Position numbers and translations under genes: made by a program
Source: Sphingomonas nostoxanthinifaciens
GTDB taxonomy: Bacteria; Pseudomonadota; Alphaproteobacteria; Sphingomonadales; Sphingomonadaceae
Direction of reading: 5' to 3'
DNA length: 64,000 nucleotides
NCBI RefSeq assembly: GCF_019930585.1
Contig: NZ_CP082839.1
Span: 2,042,001 to 2,106,000, forward strand
Part shown: positions 24,513 to 32,848 of the stretch, in pieces
How positions within the stretch are numbered: the first letter of the stretch is position 1
Layout: each line of letters starts with the position of its first letter
Notes under the pieces: model-generated
The model's input: the letters and a program-made list of their open reading frames with translations, nothing else
What the model was told of the DNA's origin: nothing
Databases searched by the model: none

Positions 24513-25189
24513 GCCAATTTCTCCAACAAAGCGGCGGCGGCGGCTTTCTCCGCCTCCTGTTTGGACGACCCGTCCGCGGTGGCGCTGCCGCCGGCCTTGC
24601 CGCCGACCTCGACCTGTATCGTGAAGCTCGGCGCGTGGTGCGGCCCGCTGCGCGCGACGACGCTGTAGACGGGCGGGCGGCAGTGATGCGCTGCGGCCCA
24701 TTCCTGCAGCGCCGACTTGGGATGCTTGGGCGCCTCGCTGCGCGCATCGAGCCGATCGTCGAACGCGCGGCGGACGAAAGCGGTCGCGGCGTCGAGCCCG
24801 GCCTCGAGATAGAGCGCGCCGAGCAACGCCTCGACCGCGTCGCCGACGACATTGTCCGACATCTGCGCGCCATCGTCGCGCGCCTGCTTGCCGAGGATCA
24901 GCCACGCGGGCACGCCGATCGTGCGGCCGACGACGGCGCAGGATTCGCGGCTGACGATCGCGTTGAAGCGCGCGGATAACGAGCCTTCGGGCTCGGTCGG
25001 GAAACGCTCGTACAGCCAGGTCGCCACGACGAGGCCCAGCACGCGGTCGCCGAGGAATTCCAGCCGCTCGTAGCTTTCGCCGCCGCCATGGCTGCCATGC
25101 GTCAGTGCGCGCGCGAAGAGCTTGGGGTCGCGCGGCTGGTGATCGAAGGCGGTCGCCACCCACGCGGCGATGTCGGACGGGGCTGTCAT
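24509..25189 (-). CDS. rnc: Ribonuclease III
   Basis: 226 residues. RNase III cuts double-stranded RNA, including rRNA precursors. The signature 'ERLEFLGDRVLGLVVA' (active-site acidic residues) and 'DNVVGDAVEALLGALYLEAG' are intact, with the C-terminal dsRNA-binding domain 'HPKSALQEWAAAHH' and 'GSSKQEAEKAAAAALLEKLA'. It overlaps lepB upstream and era downstream by ATGA junctions, so the three are co-translated. Confidence 0.97.
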   Translation of the reverse strand: MTAPSDIAAWVATAFDHQPRDPKLFARALTHGSHGGGESYERLEFLGDRVLGLVVATWLYERFPTEPEGSLSARFNAIVSRESCAVVGRTIGVPAWLILGKQARDDGAQMSDNVVGDAVEALLGALYLEAGLDAATAFVRRAFDDRLDARSEAPKHPKSALQEWAAAHHCRPPVYSVVARSGPHHAPSFTIQVEVGGKAGGSATADGSSKQEAEKAAAAALLEKLA

Positions 25190-25965
25190 CGCGTCGCCCT
25201 AGCCGAGTCCGCGTCGCCCTTCAAAAAGGCAAGTCCGATCCTGTCCCATCGTTCGGCGCGCCACCACGTGGCCGGCCTTCCCGTGCGCGCGCTGCCGTCG
25301 CTGGATGCCGCCACCAGTTCGCCGCGGCCGACCAAAGCGGAGAGGGGCACCATGCCGACGCCACCGCCCTCGCGCGCGGGAAAGCGGCTGTCCGCGGAGA
25401 GGTCGCGATTGTCGCCGAGCAAGAACAGATGGCCCTCCGGCACGCGGCGCGGGGTCAGGAAATCACTGCGCGTCCGGCCCAAATCGAGCACGTCGACCAT
25501 CCGGCCGCCGGGCAGCATCTCGCGGAAGCGCGGATAGCGGCAGGCATTGCCCTCGCGCCGCACGTCGCTGCCCCGCGGCGGATCGCACGGCGTGCGCGGG
25601 CTGGTGGCCACCAGCAGATCGGCGACACGCCAGCGGGGCAGCGGCCGCCCGTTCACCCACGGCACGCCATCGTCCATCGCCACGAGGTCGCCCGGCAGGC
25701 CGATCACGCGCTTGATATAGGTCCGCCGGCCGGAGGGCGGCGCGCGGAAGATGACGATGTCGCCGCGCGCCGGCAGCGTGTGCGCGTGGCGGAAGCGCCA
25801 TGTGTCGGCGAGCACGACGTCGCCAGGCACGAGCGCGGGCAGCATCGAGCTGGTCGGGATGAAGTAGAAGCCGATCGCGACCAGCCGCAGCGCGGAGACC
25901 AGCGCAACGACCGCGACGATCGCAGCCAGGATCGACAGCAGCCAGCGTGACATGCCGGCCGCCAT
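25186..25965 (-). CDS. lepB: Signal peptidase I
   Basis: 259 residues from the ATG at 25965; an ATG at 25953 (MSRWLL) is an equally plausible start. One N-terminal membrane helix (LLSILAAIVAVVALVSALRL) anchors a periplasmic catalytic domain. Box B 'IPTSSMLPAL' carries the nucleophile Ser, and 'YIKRVIGLPGDLVAM' carries the general-base Lys; 'LFLLGDNRDLSADSR' is the conserved C-terminal box. The protein removes signal peptides from exported proteins. The region between has two cysteines ('PRTPCDPPRG', 'GNACRYPRF'), unusual for LepB and possibly a disulfide. It leads the rnc-era operon. Confidence 0.92.
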   Translation of the reverse strand: MAAGMSRWLLSILAAIVAVVALVSALRLVAIGFYFIPTSSMLPALVPGDVVLADTWRFRHAHTLPARGDIVIFRAPPSGRRTYIKRVIGLPGDLVAMDDGVPWVNGRPLPRWRVADLLVATSPRTPCDPPRGSDVRREGNACRYPRFREMLPGGRMVDVLDLGRTRSDFLTPRRVPEGHLFLLGDNRDLSADSRFPAREGGGVGMVPLSALVGRGELVAASSDGSARTGRPATWWRAERWDRIGLAFLKGDADSARATR

Positions 25966-26075
25966 GGGCGCGCGGATGCACGAACGTCAATCGCCGCGTG
26001 CCTGCCTGCACCGGCCGGCGCGGAGCCGCCGGGGCGGATGGGCGTTGCACGTCCACCCCACAAGGAACCGCATCC

Positions 26076-27770
26076 ATGTCCCAGAATGTCGCCGAATTGC
26101 TGGTCGATACGCTTGCGCGGATCGGCGTCCGCCAGATCTTCGGCATCGTCGGCGATGCGCTCAACCCCTTCACCGATGCGCTGCGCCGCGACGGGCGCAT
26201 CCAGTGGATCGGTGTGCGGCACGAGGAGGGCGCGGCGCTGGCGGCAGCGGGGCAGGCGAAGCTGACCGGCCAACTCGGCGTCTGTTGCGGCACCACCGGG
26301 CCGGGCGCCAACCATCTCGTCGCCGGCCTCTACGAGGCGCGCAAGGATCATGCGCCGGTGCTCGCCATTTCGGGCCACGTGCCCACCGCCAAGCGCGGCA
26401 CCGATTATCTACAGGAGGACGATCCGGTCGGCCTATTCGCCGATGTCGCGGTCTATTCGCAGCTCGTCGCCGCCGCCGAGCAGGCGCCGGCGGTGTTCCA
26501 GCAGGCGATCGCCGCCGCTTATGGCGAGCGCGGCGTCGCGCACCTCTCGGTGCCGCCCGACGTGTTCGCGGCCAAGGCGCCGGGGCCGGTGCCGAGCCTT
26601 GCCACCCTGCGTCCGCGCCCGGAGATCGCGCCGTCGCCCGCCGACATCGGCACCGCGCAGGCGATGATCGCCGAGGCGAAGACGATCGCGGTGTTCTGCG
26701 GCCATGGCTGCCACGGCGCCGCGGCGGAGCTGGCGGCATTGTCCGACCGGCTGCACGCGCCGCTGACCCACACCTATCGCGGCAAGGATATCATGCCGTA
26801 TGACGATCCGCGCTGGATGGGCGGCGTCGGGCTGATCGGAGGGCGGCCGGGCGTCGATGCGCTCCACGATGCCGATCTGATGCTGATGCTCGGCACCGAT
26901 TATCCCTATTCCGAATTCCTGCCGAAGAAGGGCAAGGTGGTCCAGATCGACGAGCGCGCCAACGCGCTTGGGCGGCGGACGCCGATCGCACTGGGCGTGG
27001 TCGGCTCGGTCGCACCGGCGTTGCGGATGCTGCTAGACGGCCTGCCGCAGCGCGCCGACCGCAGCTTCTTCGATCGCGTGGCGAAGGATCGCGCGGCGTG
27101 GGATGCGATGCTCGACAAGAAGGCCGATCCCGCGCGCAGCGGCGACAAGATCCATCCGCAGGCGGTCGCGCGGCTGGTGAGCGATCATGCGAGCAGCGAC
27201 GCGGTGATCGTCACCGATACGGGCGAGGTGACGTTGTGGGCGGCCAACTGGACACGCCAGCGCGGTACGCAGCGCCATTGCGGATCGTTCAACAATGCCG
27301 CGGTCGGCACAGGCCTTGGCATCGCCAACGGCATCCAGGCGCTCGATCGCACGCGGCAGGTTGTGCTCCATGCCGGCGACGGCGGCTTCACCATGCTGCT
27401 CGGCGAGTTCATGACGACGGTCGAGCATAAATTGCCGGTGAAGGTCGTGGTCTACGACAATGGCGGCTGGGGCCTCGTCCATCTCGAGATGGAGGGGGCG
27501 GGCGTGCCCGCGGCGCCGGGCGCGATGTTCCCCAATCTCGACTTCGCCGCCTTCGCGCGCGCTTGCGGGGCCGAGGGCTTCACCGCGCGCCAGCCCGAGA
27601 CGCTGGCCGATACGGTGCGCGCCTTCCTCGCCGCGCCGGGGCCGGCGATCCTCCATGCCGTGGTCGATCCCGCCGAAATCCCGACCATGCCGCATATCGA
27701 GATCGGCCAAGCATGGCGCTTCGGCATCGCCAAGGTGAAGGAGAAAATGCTGGAGCTGACCGGGGGCTGA
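26076..27770 (+). CDS. poxB: PoxB-like thiamine-diphosphate enzyme (pyruvate dehydrogenase/oxidase type)
   Basis: 564 residues. The N-terminal TPP pyrimidine domain has 'FGIVGDALNPF', the conserved Glu in 'VRHEEGAALAA', and 'GTTGPGANHLVAGLYEARKD'. The C-terminal TPP-diphosphate motif GDG-x-N is 'HAGDGGFTMLLGEFMTTV' followed by 'VVVYDNGGWG'. The layout matches E. coli PoxB, which decarboxylates pyruvate to acetate and CO2 and feeds electrons to the quinone pool. Acetolactate synthase and related enzymes share the fold, but no small-subunit gene is nearby. The gene stands alone between lepB (divergent) and a PEP-CTERM gene, with an AAGGA ribosome site nine bases upstream. Confidence 0.82.
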   Translation: MSQNVAELLVDTLARIGVRQIFGIVGDALNPFTDALRRDGRIQWIGVRHEEGAALAAAGQAKLTGQLGVCCGTTGPGANHLVAGLYEARKDHAPVLAISGHVPTAKRGTDYLQEDDPVGLFADVAVYSQLVAAAEQAPAVFQQAIAAAYGERGVAHLSVPPDVFAAKAPGPVPSLATLRPRPEIAPSPADIGTAQAMIAEAKTIAVFCGHGCHGAAAELAALSDRLHAPLTHTYRGKDIMPYDDPRWMGGVGLIGGRPGVDALHDADLMLMLGTDYPYSEFLPKKGKVVQIDERANALGRRTPIALGVVGSVAPALRMLLDGLPQRADRSFFDRVAKDRAAWDAMLDKKADPARSGDKIHPQAVARLVSDHASSDAVIVTDTGEVTLWAANWTRQRGTQRHCGSFNNAAVGTGLGIANGIQALDRTRQVVLHAGDGGFTMLLGEFMTTVEHKLPVKVVVYDNGGWGLVHLEMEGAGVPAAPGAMFPNLDFAAFARACGAEGFTARQPETLADTVRAFLAAPGPAILHAVVDPAEIPTMPHIEIGQAWRFGIAKVKEKMLELTGG

Positions 27771-27869
27771 TCGTCGCTCGATCGCCTGGCCGCACTTGTT
27801 AAAATTTCCACTTCTCGTCTATTCTTCGGCGACTGCGACAAGTGTCGGTCGGGAAAGGGAGAATATCTT

Positions 27870-28448
27870 GTGGGGAAGTGGCTCGTTGCGTTGCTGGCCG
27901 GGCTCACCTTCATCCAGCCGGCGACGGCAAGCCCTTACGATCTTACTTTCTCCGGTGCTTCGGCCGCGGGCGGCTTCAGTGGTTCACTCGCGCTCGACCC
28001 GGTGACCGGCCGGGTTTCCGATCTGCTGTTGACCCTGCCGAGCTATACGATCGCTTCGGCCACGCAGCCGGTCGACATGACGCTCTGGTCGTATGACGAT
28101 TACGCCGGCGATTTCTGGCAGATCTACATCTACGCCTACAATCCGCCGGAGGCGCCGGACGCCGGCCTGCAATTCGACGGACAGCTCTTCCTCGCTTTTC
28201 CGGACGATACTCTCGAAAGTTCGGATCTCACGCAGATGATCAACACTGAGCGGCTTATCTATGGCACGCTGGAGATGAATTACGACGCAGGGCCGGGCGC
28301 GGCCTATACCGGCGCGGTTTCGACGCTTGCGCTCGCACACGTCGGTTCGATTCCGGAGCCGGCATCGTGGATTTCGGCGTTGCTCGGTTTCGGGCTGATC
28401 GGGGTCGCCAGCCGTCGACGGGCACGGCTGGCGACGGTCGGCGCCTGA
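27870..28448 (+). CDS. PEP-CTERM-type sorted secreted protein
   Basis: 192 residues starting at GTG 27870, with GGGAG about eight bases upstream. The signal peptide is 'KWLVALLAGLTFIQPATAS'. The tail 'SIPEPASWISALLGFGLIGV' followed by an RRRAR cluster is a PEP-CTERM sorting signal. The body has the acidic, Thr/Ser/Tyr-rich beta character of the family ('DLTFSGASAAGGFSGSLALD') with no cysteine. It has no recognised enzymatic domain. It stands between the PoxB-like gene and the convergent cysA. Confidence 0.83.
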   Translation: MGKWLVALLAGLTFIQPATASPYDLTFSGASAAGGFSGSLALDPVTGRVSDLLLTLPSYTIASATQPVDMTLWSYDDYAGDFWQIYIYAYNPPEAPDAGLQFDGQLFLAFPDDTLESSDLTQMINTERLIYGTLEMNYDAGPGAAYTGAVSTLALAHVGSIPEPASWISALLGFGLIGVASRRRARLATVGA

Positions 28449-28454
28449 CGCGTC

Positions 28455-29489
28455 TCAGCCGGGGAACAAAGCGAAGCGGGTGGGCAGCACGCTGATCGCC
28501 GCGCCGGGCTGGATCGCGGCGTCGGCGAGGTCGAGCTCGAGCGGCCGATCGGTGCCCGCCACCTCGGCTTCGACCCGTTGCATCGCGCCGAGCGGGCGGA
28601 CGTGGGTGACGCGCCCGGAGATGCCGGTGCCGTCCTCGACGACGCGCACGTCGTGCGGGCGAAAGAACAAACGTGCCGCCCCGTTCGGGGTTGTACCGGC
28701 GTTCAGCGGCAGGCGGCGGCCGTCGCGCAGCACGCCGCCGCCCTCGACCTGCACGGCGAACTGGTTCGATTCGCCAACGAAATCGTAGACGAAGGCCGAG
28801 GCTGGCTCGGCGTAGAGCGTCTGCGGCGTCGCGACCTGTTCGATCCGGCCGTGATTGACCACCACCACGCGGTCGGCGAGCTCGATCGCCTCTTCCTGAT
28901 CGTGCGTCACGAAGATCGAGGTGAGGCCGACGCGATCGTGCAGCTCGCGCAGCCAGCGGCGCAGATCCTTGCGCACCTTGGCGTCGAGCGCGCCGAACGG
29001 CTCGTCGAGCAGCAGGATGCGCGGCTCGACCGCGAGCGCGCGGGCGAGCGCCACGCGCTGTCGCTGGCCGCCCGACAATTGCGCCGGAAAGCGCCCGCCC
29101 AGTCCCTCGAGCTGGACCAGCCGCAGCAGCTCGTCCACCCGCGCGCGAATCTCGGGCTTGGACGGGCGCTCGCGCCGCTTGCGCACGGTCAGCCCGAACG
29201 CGATGTTGTCGGCGACGGTCATGTGCCGGAACAAGGCATATTGCTGGAAGACGAAGCCCACCTTGCGCTGGGCGATCGGCACGTCGGACACGTCCTCGCC
29301 GTCGAACAGCACCGCGCCCTCGTCGGCGAAGTCGAGGCCGGCGAGGATGCGCAGCAGCGTGGTCTTGCCCGATCCCGACGGCCCGAGCAGCGCCAAAAAC
29401 TCGCCCGACCGGATATCGAGATCGACCCCGGTCAAGGCGGCGAAGCGGCCGAAGCGGCGCGCGACGTTCTGGACGGCGATCGCGGTCAA
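28455..29489 (-). CDS. cysA: Sulfate/thiosulfate ABC transporter ATP-binding protein
   Basis: 344 residues starting at TTG 29489, whose TTGA junction overlaps the cysW stop. This start gives the family N-terminus '[20 protein letters not shown]'; an ATG at 29522 would lie inside cysW and adds unrelated residues. Walker A 'GPSGSGKTT' (residues 36-44), '[11 protein letters not shown]', ABC signature '[15 protein letters not shown]' and Walker B '[12 protein letters not shown]' are all intact, followed by the C-terminal TOBE-like region '[11 protein letters not shown]'. It powers sulfate uptake. The 'QYALF' and '[16 protein letters not shown]' segments fit the CysA subfamily. Confidence 0.92.
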   Translation of the reverse strand: MTAIAVQNVARRFGRFAALTGVDLDIRSGEFLALLGPSGSGKTTLLRILAGLDFADEGAVLFDGEDVSDVPIAQRKVGFVFQQYALFRHMTVADNIAFGLTVRKRRERPSKPEIRARVDELLRLVQLEGLGGRFPAQLSGGQRQRVALARALAVEPRILLLDEPFGALDAKVRKDLRRWLRELHDRVGLTSIFVTHDQEEAIELADRVVVVNHGRIEQVATPQTLYAEPASAFVYDFVGESNQFAVQVEGGGVLRDGRRLPLNAGTTPNGAARLFFRPHDVRVVEDGTGISGRVTHVRPLGAMQRVEAEVAGTDRPLELDLADAAIQPGAAISVLPTRFALFPG

Positions 29490-30412
29490 TGCCGTGCCCC
29501 CCCGGCATTGCCGTAGCGCCATTCGAGCAGGCTCTTGAGCACCAAGGTCACCAGCGCCAGTGCGGCCAGCAGCGAGGCGATGGTGAAGGCCGCGACGAAG
29601 TTATATTCGTTGTACAGGATCTCGATCTCCAGCGGCATGGTGTCGGTTTCGCCCCTGATGTGGCCGGACACGACCGACACCGCGCCGAATTCACCCATGG
29701 CGCGGGCATTGCACAGGAGCACGCCGTAGAGCAGCCCCCAACGGATATTGGGCAAGGTCACGTGCCAGAAGGTCTGCCAGCCGCTGGCACCCAATGCGCG
29801 CGCCGCCTCCTCGTCATCGCGGCCCTGTTCGGTCATCAGCGGGATCAATTCGCGCGCGACGAACGGGAAGGTGACGAACGTGGTGGCCAGCACGATGCCC
29901 GGCACGGCGAATACGATCTGCAGATCGTGCCGGATCAGCCAGGGGCCGAACCAGCCGTTTGCGCCGAACATCAATATATAAATCAGGCCCGCCACCACCG
30001 GCGACACCGACAGCGGCAGATCGATCAGGGTGACGAGCAGTCCCTTGCCGCGGAAGTCGAACTTGGTGATCGCCCACGAGGCGGCCACCCCGAACACCAC
30101 GTTGAGCGGCACGGCGATGGCGGCGGTGAGCAAGGTCAGCCGGATCGCCGCGCGCGCATCGGGCGCCGTGATCGCGGCGGCATAGAGGCGCCACGCGTCG
30201 CGCCAACCCGTGCCGAGCGCGCGGCCCGCATCGCCGACCGCGCCGTGCGCCAGCCGCGCGCTTGCGAGCGCGATCCCCTCGACCAAAGCCGGCAGCGCCT
30301 GCACGAAGACGCTGAGCAAGGGCAGCAACAGGAAGAACAGCAGGAACAGCAAGGCGGCGGCGATCAGCAGCCGTCGCGTCGTCCCGCTCTCGCCGATCGC
30401 GCGATCGTTCAT
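29486..30412 (-). CDS. cysW: Sulfate ABC transporter permease CysW
   Basis: 308 residues, about 25 longer than typical because of the segment '[20 protein letters not shown]' and its surroundings near residue 50. There are six hydrophobic helices. The permease EAA loop '[20 protein letters not shown]' contacts CysA. The pair '[20 protein letters not shown]' is a CysW hallmark. It overlaps cysT upstream (stop in the ATGA) and cysA downstream. The three genes form one transport operon. Confidence 0.93.
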   Translation of the reverse strand: MNDRAIGESGTTRRLLIAAALLFLLFFLLLPLLSVFVQALPALVEGIALASARLAHGAVGDAGRALGTGWRDAWRLYAAAITAPDARAAIRLTLLTAAIAVPLNVVFGVAASWAITKFDFRGKGLLVTLIDLPLSVSPVVAGLIYILMFGANGWFGPWLIRHDLQIVFAVPGIVLATTFVTFPFVARELIPLMTEQGRDDEEAARALGASGWQTFWHVTLPNIRWGLLYGVLLCNARAMGEFGAVSVVSGHIRGETDTMPLEIEILYNEYNFVAAFTIASLLAALALVTLVLKSLLEWRYGNAGGARH

Positions 30413-31227
30413 GCCATCCGTCCGCGCGACCAGATCTGGATCAGGTTGATGACCAGCAGCATCCCGAACGAGACGGCGAGCATCACCACCGCGATCGCGG
30501 TCGCCCCGGCATAATCGAACGATTCGAGCTGCGAGACGATGCGCAGCGGCGCAATCTCGCTGTGGAACGGCATGTTGCCGGCGATGAAGATCACAGAGCC
30601 ATATTCGCCGATGCCGCGCGCGAAGGCGAGCGCGAAGCCGGTGAGAAGGGCCGGGGCGATCGCCGGCAGGATCACGCGGCGGAAGGTGGTGAAGCGGCCG
30701 GCGCCGAGCGAGGCCGACGCCTCCTCGACGTCATGGCCGAGATCGGCCAGCACCGGCTCGACCGAGCGGACGATGAACGGCAGGCCGATGAAGATCAATG
30801 CGACGATCACGCCGAGCGGGGTGTAGGCGACCTTGATGCCGAGTGGCGCCAGCCAGCGCCCGACCCAGCCCGTATCCGAATAGAGCGCGGTGAGCGCGAT
30901 GCCGGCGACCGCGGTCGGCAGCGCGAACGGCAGGTCGACCATCGCCGAGACGAGCCGTCGCCCCGGAAAGCGATAACGCACCAATACCCATGCGACGAGC
31001 AGCCCGGCCGCCATGTCGATCGCCGCCGCAGCCGCCGCCGCGCCGAAGCTCAGCCGATAGGCCGCGAGCGTGCGCGGCGCGAACGCGGCGCGGGCGAACG
31101 CCTCTGGGCCCATGCCCGCGCTCTTGGCGAAGACGGTGGAGAGCGGCACCAGCACGATCAGCGACAGATAGAAAAGCGACACGCCCAGCGTAAGGCCGAA
31201 ACCGGGAAGGATCGATCGTCTCCGCAT
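30409..31227 (-). CDS. cysT: Sulfate ABC transporter permease CysT
   Basis: 272 residues from the ATG at 31227, chosen because GGAG lies six bases upstream and the first hydrophobic helix follows directly ([20 protein letters not shown]). The EAA loop '[20 protein letters not shown]' and '[18 protein letters not shown]' are diagnostic of the CysT/CysU subunit, which pairs with CysW to form the membrane channel. It is the first gene of the operon as seen here. No gene for the periplasmic sulfate-binding protein (Sbp or CysP) is upstream: the 200 bases before it hold only a tRNA promoter. Confidence 0.93.
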   Translation of the reverse strand: MRRRSILPGFGLTLGVSLFYLSLIVLVPLSTVFAKSAGMGPEAFARAAFAPRTLAAYRLSFGAAAAAAAIDMAAGLLVAWVLVRYRFPGRRLVSAMVDLPFALPTAVAGIALTALYSDTGWVGRWLAPLGIKVAYTPLGVIVALIFIGLPFIVRSVEPVLADLGHDVEEASASLGAGRFTTFRRVILPAIAPALLTGFALAFARGIGEYGSVIFIAGNMPFHSEIAPLRIVSQLESFDYAGATAIAVVMLAVSFGMLLVINLIQIWSRGRMA

Positions 31228-31370
31228 CCGGTCTCCGCCACGCACAAGCCAAGGGGCCGGCAAGCAACGCTCCGGCCCCGTCCTCGCTCCCTTAGCCGGT
31301 TCCGGCCCGCATGCCGCCCAGTTTCGCTTGGGATGGATGAAGCAGCGCTTGTCGTTGCGCCGGCAACGCC

Positions 31371-31399
31371 TTGACCAGGGGTGCGCTCCGCCCCTATGG
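31371..31399 (+). promoter_or_regulatory. Putative sigma-70 promoter of tRNA-His
   Basis: TTGACC at 31371-31376 and CTATGG at 31394-31399 are spaced by 17 bases and end 26 bases before the tRNA 5' end. The -35 box differs from consensus at one position. The -10 is weaker. Confidence 0.5.
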
Positions 31400-31425
31400 A
31401 GCCAGCCGCCCTGCGGCGCGCATGT

Positions 31426-31503
31426 GGCGATCGTAGCTCAATTGGTTAGAGCGCCGGTTTGTGGTACCGGAGGTTGCGGGTTCAATCCCCGTCGATCGCC
31501 CCA
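31426..31503 (+). tRNA. tRNA-His (anticodon GTG)
   Basis: A full cloverleaf: acceptor GCGATCG (31427-31433) pairs with CGATCGC, with the extra 5' G-1 opposite C73 that marks histidine tRNA. D arm GCTC/GAGC, anticodon stem CCGGT/ACCGG with loop TTGTGGT (anticodon GTG), T arm GCGGG-TTCAATC-CCCGT, and encoded CCA at 31501-31503. It lies upstream of ccmC. No integrase or attachment-site duplication is seen nearby. Confidence 0.96.
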
Positions 31504-31548
31504 TCGCTTCCCAGCCGTTACCAGATAGACTATTTGGGGCTGGAGAGC

Positions 31549-32265
31549 ATGCATCGTTTCGCCAACCCCGCCCGTTTCCTGCGTCTCGCGCGGCCGCTGA
31601 CCGCCTGGTTCGGCTGGTCGGGCGCGCTGCTGGTCGTGGTGGCGCTCGCGGGCGGCCTGCTGGTCACACCGCCCGATTATCTGCAGGGCGAGACCGTCCG
31701 CATCATCTACATCCACATTCCCGCCGCGTGGCTGGGCATGGCCGGCTGGGGCGGGATCGCCGCGGCGAGCTTCGCGCAGCTGGTGTGGCGGCATCCGCTG
31801 GCCGCGGTCGCGGCGCGTGCGATCGCGCCGGCCGGCGCGACCTATGCGGCGATCTGCCTGCTGACCGGATCGATCTGGGGCCGACCGACCTGGGGCACGT
31901 GGTGGGAGTGGGACGGGCGGCTGACGTCGATGCTGGTCCTGTTCTTCCTCTATCTCGCTTATATCGCGCTCGCCAATGCCGGTGCACGGCAGAGCGGCGG
32001 CGACCGGCTTTCGGCAATCTTCGGGCTGGTGGGCGCGGTCAACCTCCCGGTGATCCACTTCTCGGTGCTGTGGTGGCGGACGCTGCATCAGGGCGAGAGC
32101 ATCGGTTTGACCGGCTCCTCGATCGACCGCAGCCTGCTGTGGCCGGTGCCGCTGGCGGTGCTGGGCTTCTCCTTGCTGTTCGGCAGTGTCGTGCTGATGC
32201 GGATGCGTGCCTTGCTGGCCGAGGCGAAGGTCGAGGCGCGGCTGAAGCGACTGGCGGCGGCATGA
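31549..32265 (+). CDS. ccmC: Heme exporter/handling protein CcmC
   Basis: 238 residues starting at 31549 with GGAGAG just upstream. Six hydrophobic helices. The tryptophan-rich heme motif WWD lies at residues 110-127 ('WGRPTWGTWWEWDGRLTS'). CcmC takes heme at the periplasmic face and attaches it to CcmE for cytochrome c assembly. It starts the operon seen here; ccmA and ccmB are absent from this window and must lie elsewhere if present. The ATG of ccmD overlaps its stop (ATGA). Confidence 0.95.
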   Translation: MHRFANPARFLRLARPLTAWFGWSGALLVVVALAGGLLVTPPDYLQGETVRIIYIHIPAAWLGMAGWGGIAAASFAQLVWRHPLAAVAARAIAPAGATYAAICLLTGSIWGRPTWGTWWEWDGRLTSMLVLFFLYLAYIALANAGARQSGGDRLSAIFGLVGAVNLPVIHFSVLWWRTLHQGESIGLTGSSIDRSLLWPVPLAVLGFSLLFGSVVLMRMRALLAEAKVEARLKRLAAA

Positions 32266-32411
32266 GCGCGATCCCGCACGCCTGGGCGTTCGTCGCCGCG
32301 GCCTATGCCGTCGCGATCGGTGGTAGCGTCGCGCTCGTCGTCTGGGCCTATGCCGCGCTGCGCCGGGCCGAGGCCCGCGCCGACGCGCTCGACCGCCGTC
32401 AAAAAAGCTGA
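32262..32411 (+). CDS. ccmD: Heme exporter protein CcmD
   Basis: 49 residues; the start ATG overlaps the ccmC stop. One membrane helix ('AWAFVAAAYAVAIGGSVALV') is followed by a basic, Glu-containing cytoplasmic tail ('ALRRAEARADALDRRQ'), the classic CcmD pattern. It stabilises the release of holo-CcmE from the CcmABC complex. Identification rests on size, topology and position between ccmC and ccmE. Confidence 0.87.
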   Translation: MSAIPHAWAFVAAAYAVAIGGSVALVVWAYAALRRAEARADALDRRQKS

Positions 32412-32413
32412 GC

Positions 32414-32848
32414 ATGAAGCCCAAGAATCAGCGCCTGACGCTGGCGCTGCTGGCCGTGGCGGCGATCGTCGGCGCCGGCTTGCTCGCCATGTCGGCGCTC
32501 AAGGAACAGGCGGCCTATTTCTATACACCGAGCGACGTGATGAAGGATCATGTCGCGCCCGGCGCCGCGGTGCGGCTGGGCGGAATGGTGACCAAGGGGT
32601 CGCTGCGCCGCGCCGCCGACGGGGTGACGATCGACTTCGTCGTCACCGACGGTGCTGCGAGCGTGCCGGTGCGCTTCTCCGGCATCGTGCCGGCCTTGTT
32701 CCGCGAAGGATCGGGCGTGGTCGCCGACGGACGCTTCCAATCGGGCGGGCTGTTCGTGGCCGACACGATCCTCGCCAAGCATGACGAGCGCTACATGCCG
32801 CCCGAGATCGCCGGCGCGATGCACAAGTCCGAAAGCCTGAAGAAGTGA
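32414..32848 (+). CDS. ccmE: Cytochrome c-type biogenesis heme chaperone CcmE
   Basis: 144 residues. An N-terminal anchor helix (LTLALLAVAAIVGAGLLAM) precedes a beta-barrel domain. The heme-binding His is H123 in 'ILAKHDERYMPPEI', which matches the family motif H-x-x-x-Y. CcmE carries heme covalently from CcmC to the CcmF/H ligase. It begins 2 bases after ccmD and overlaps ccmF by four bases. Confidence 0.95.
   Translation: MKPKNQRLTLALLAVAAIVGAGLLAMSALKEQAAYFYTPSDVMKDHVAPGAAVRLGGMVTKGSLRRAADGVTIDFVVTDGAASVPVRFSGIVPALFREGSGVVADGRFQSGGLFVADTILAKHDERYMPPEIAGAMHKSESLKK

Noticed and set aside
31426..31503. tRNA genes as integration sites of a genomic island
   Set aside because: Neither tRNA-His nor tRNA-Gly has an adjacent integrase or a repeated 3' tRNA end; genes on both sides are core functions.
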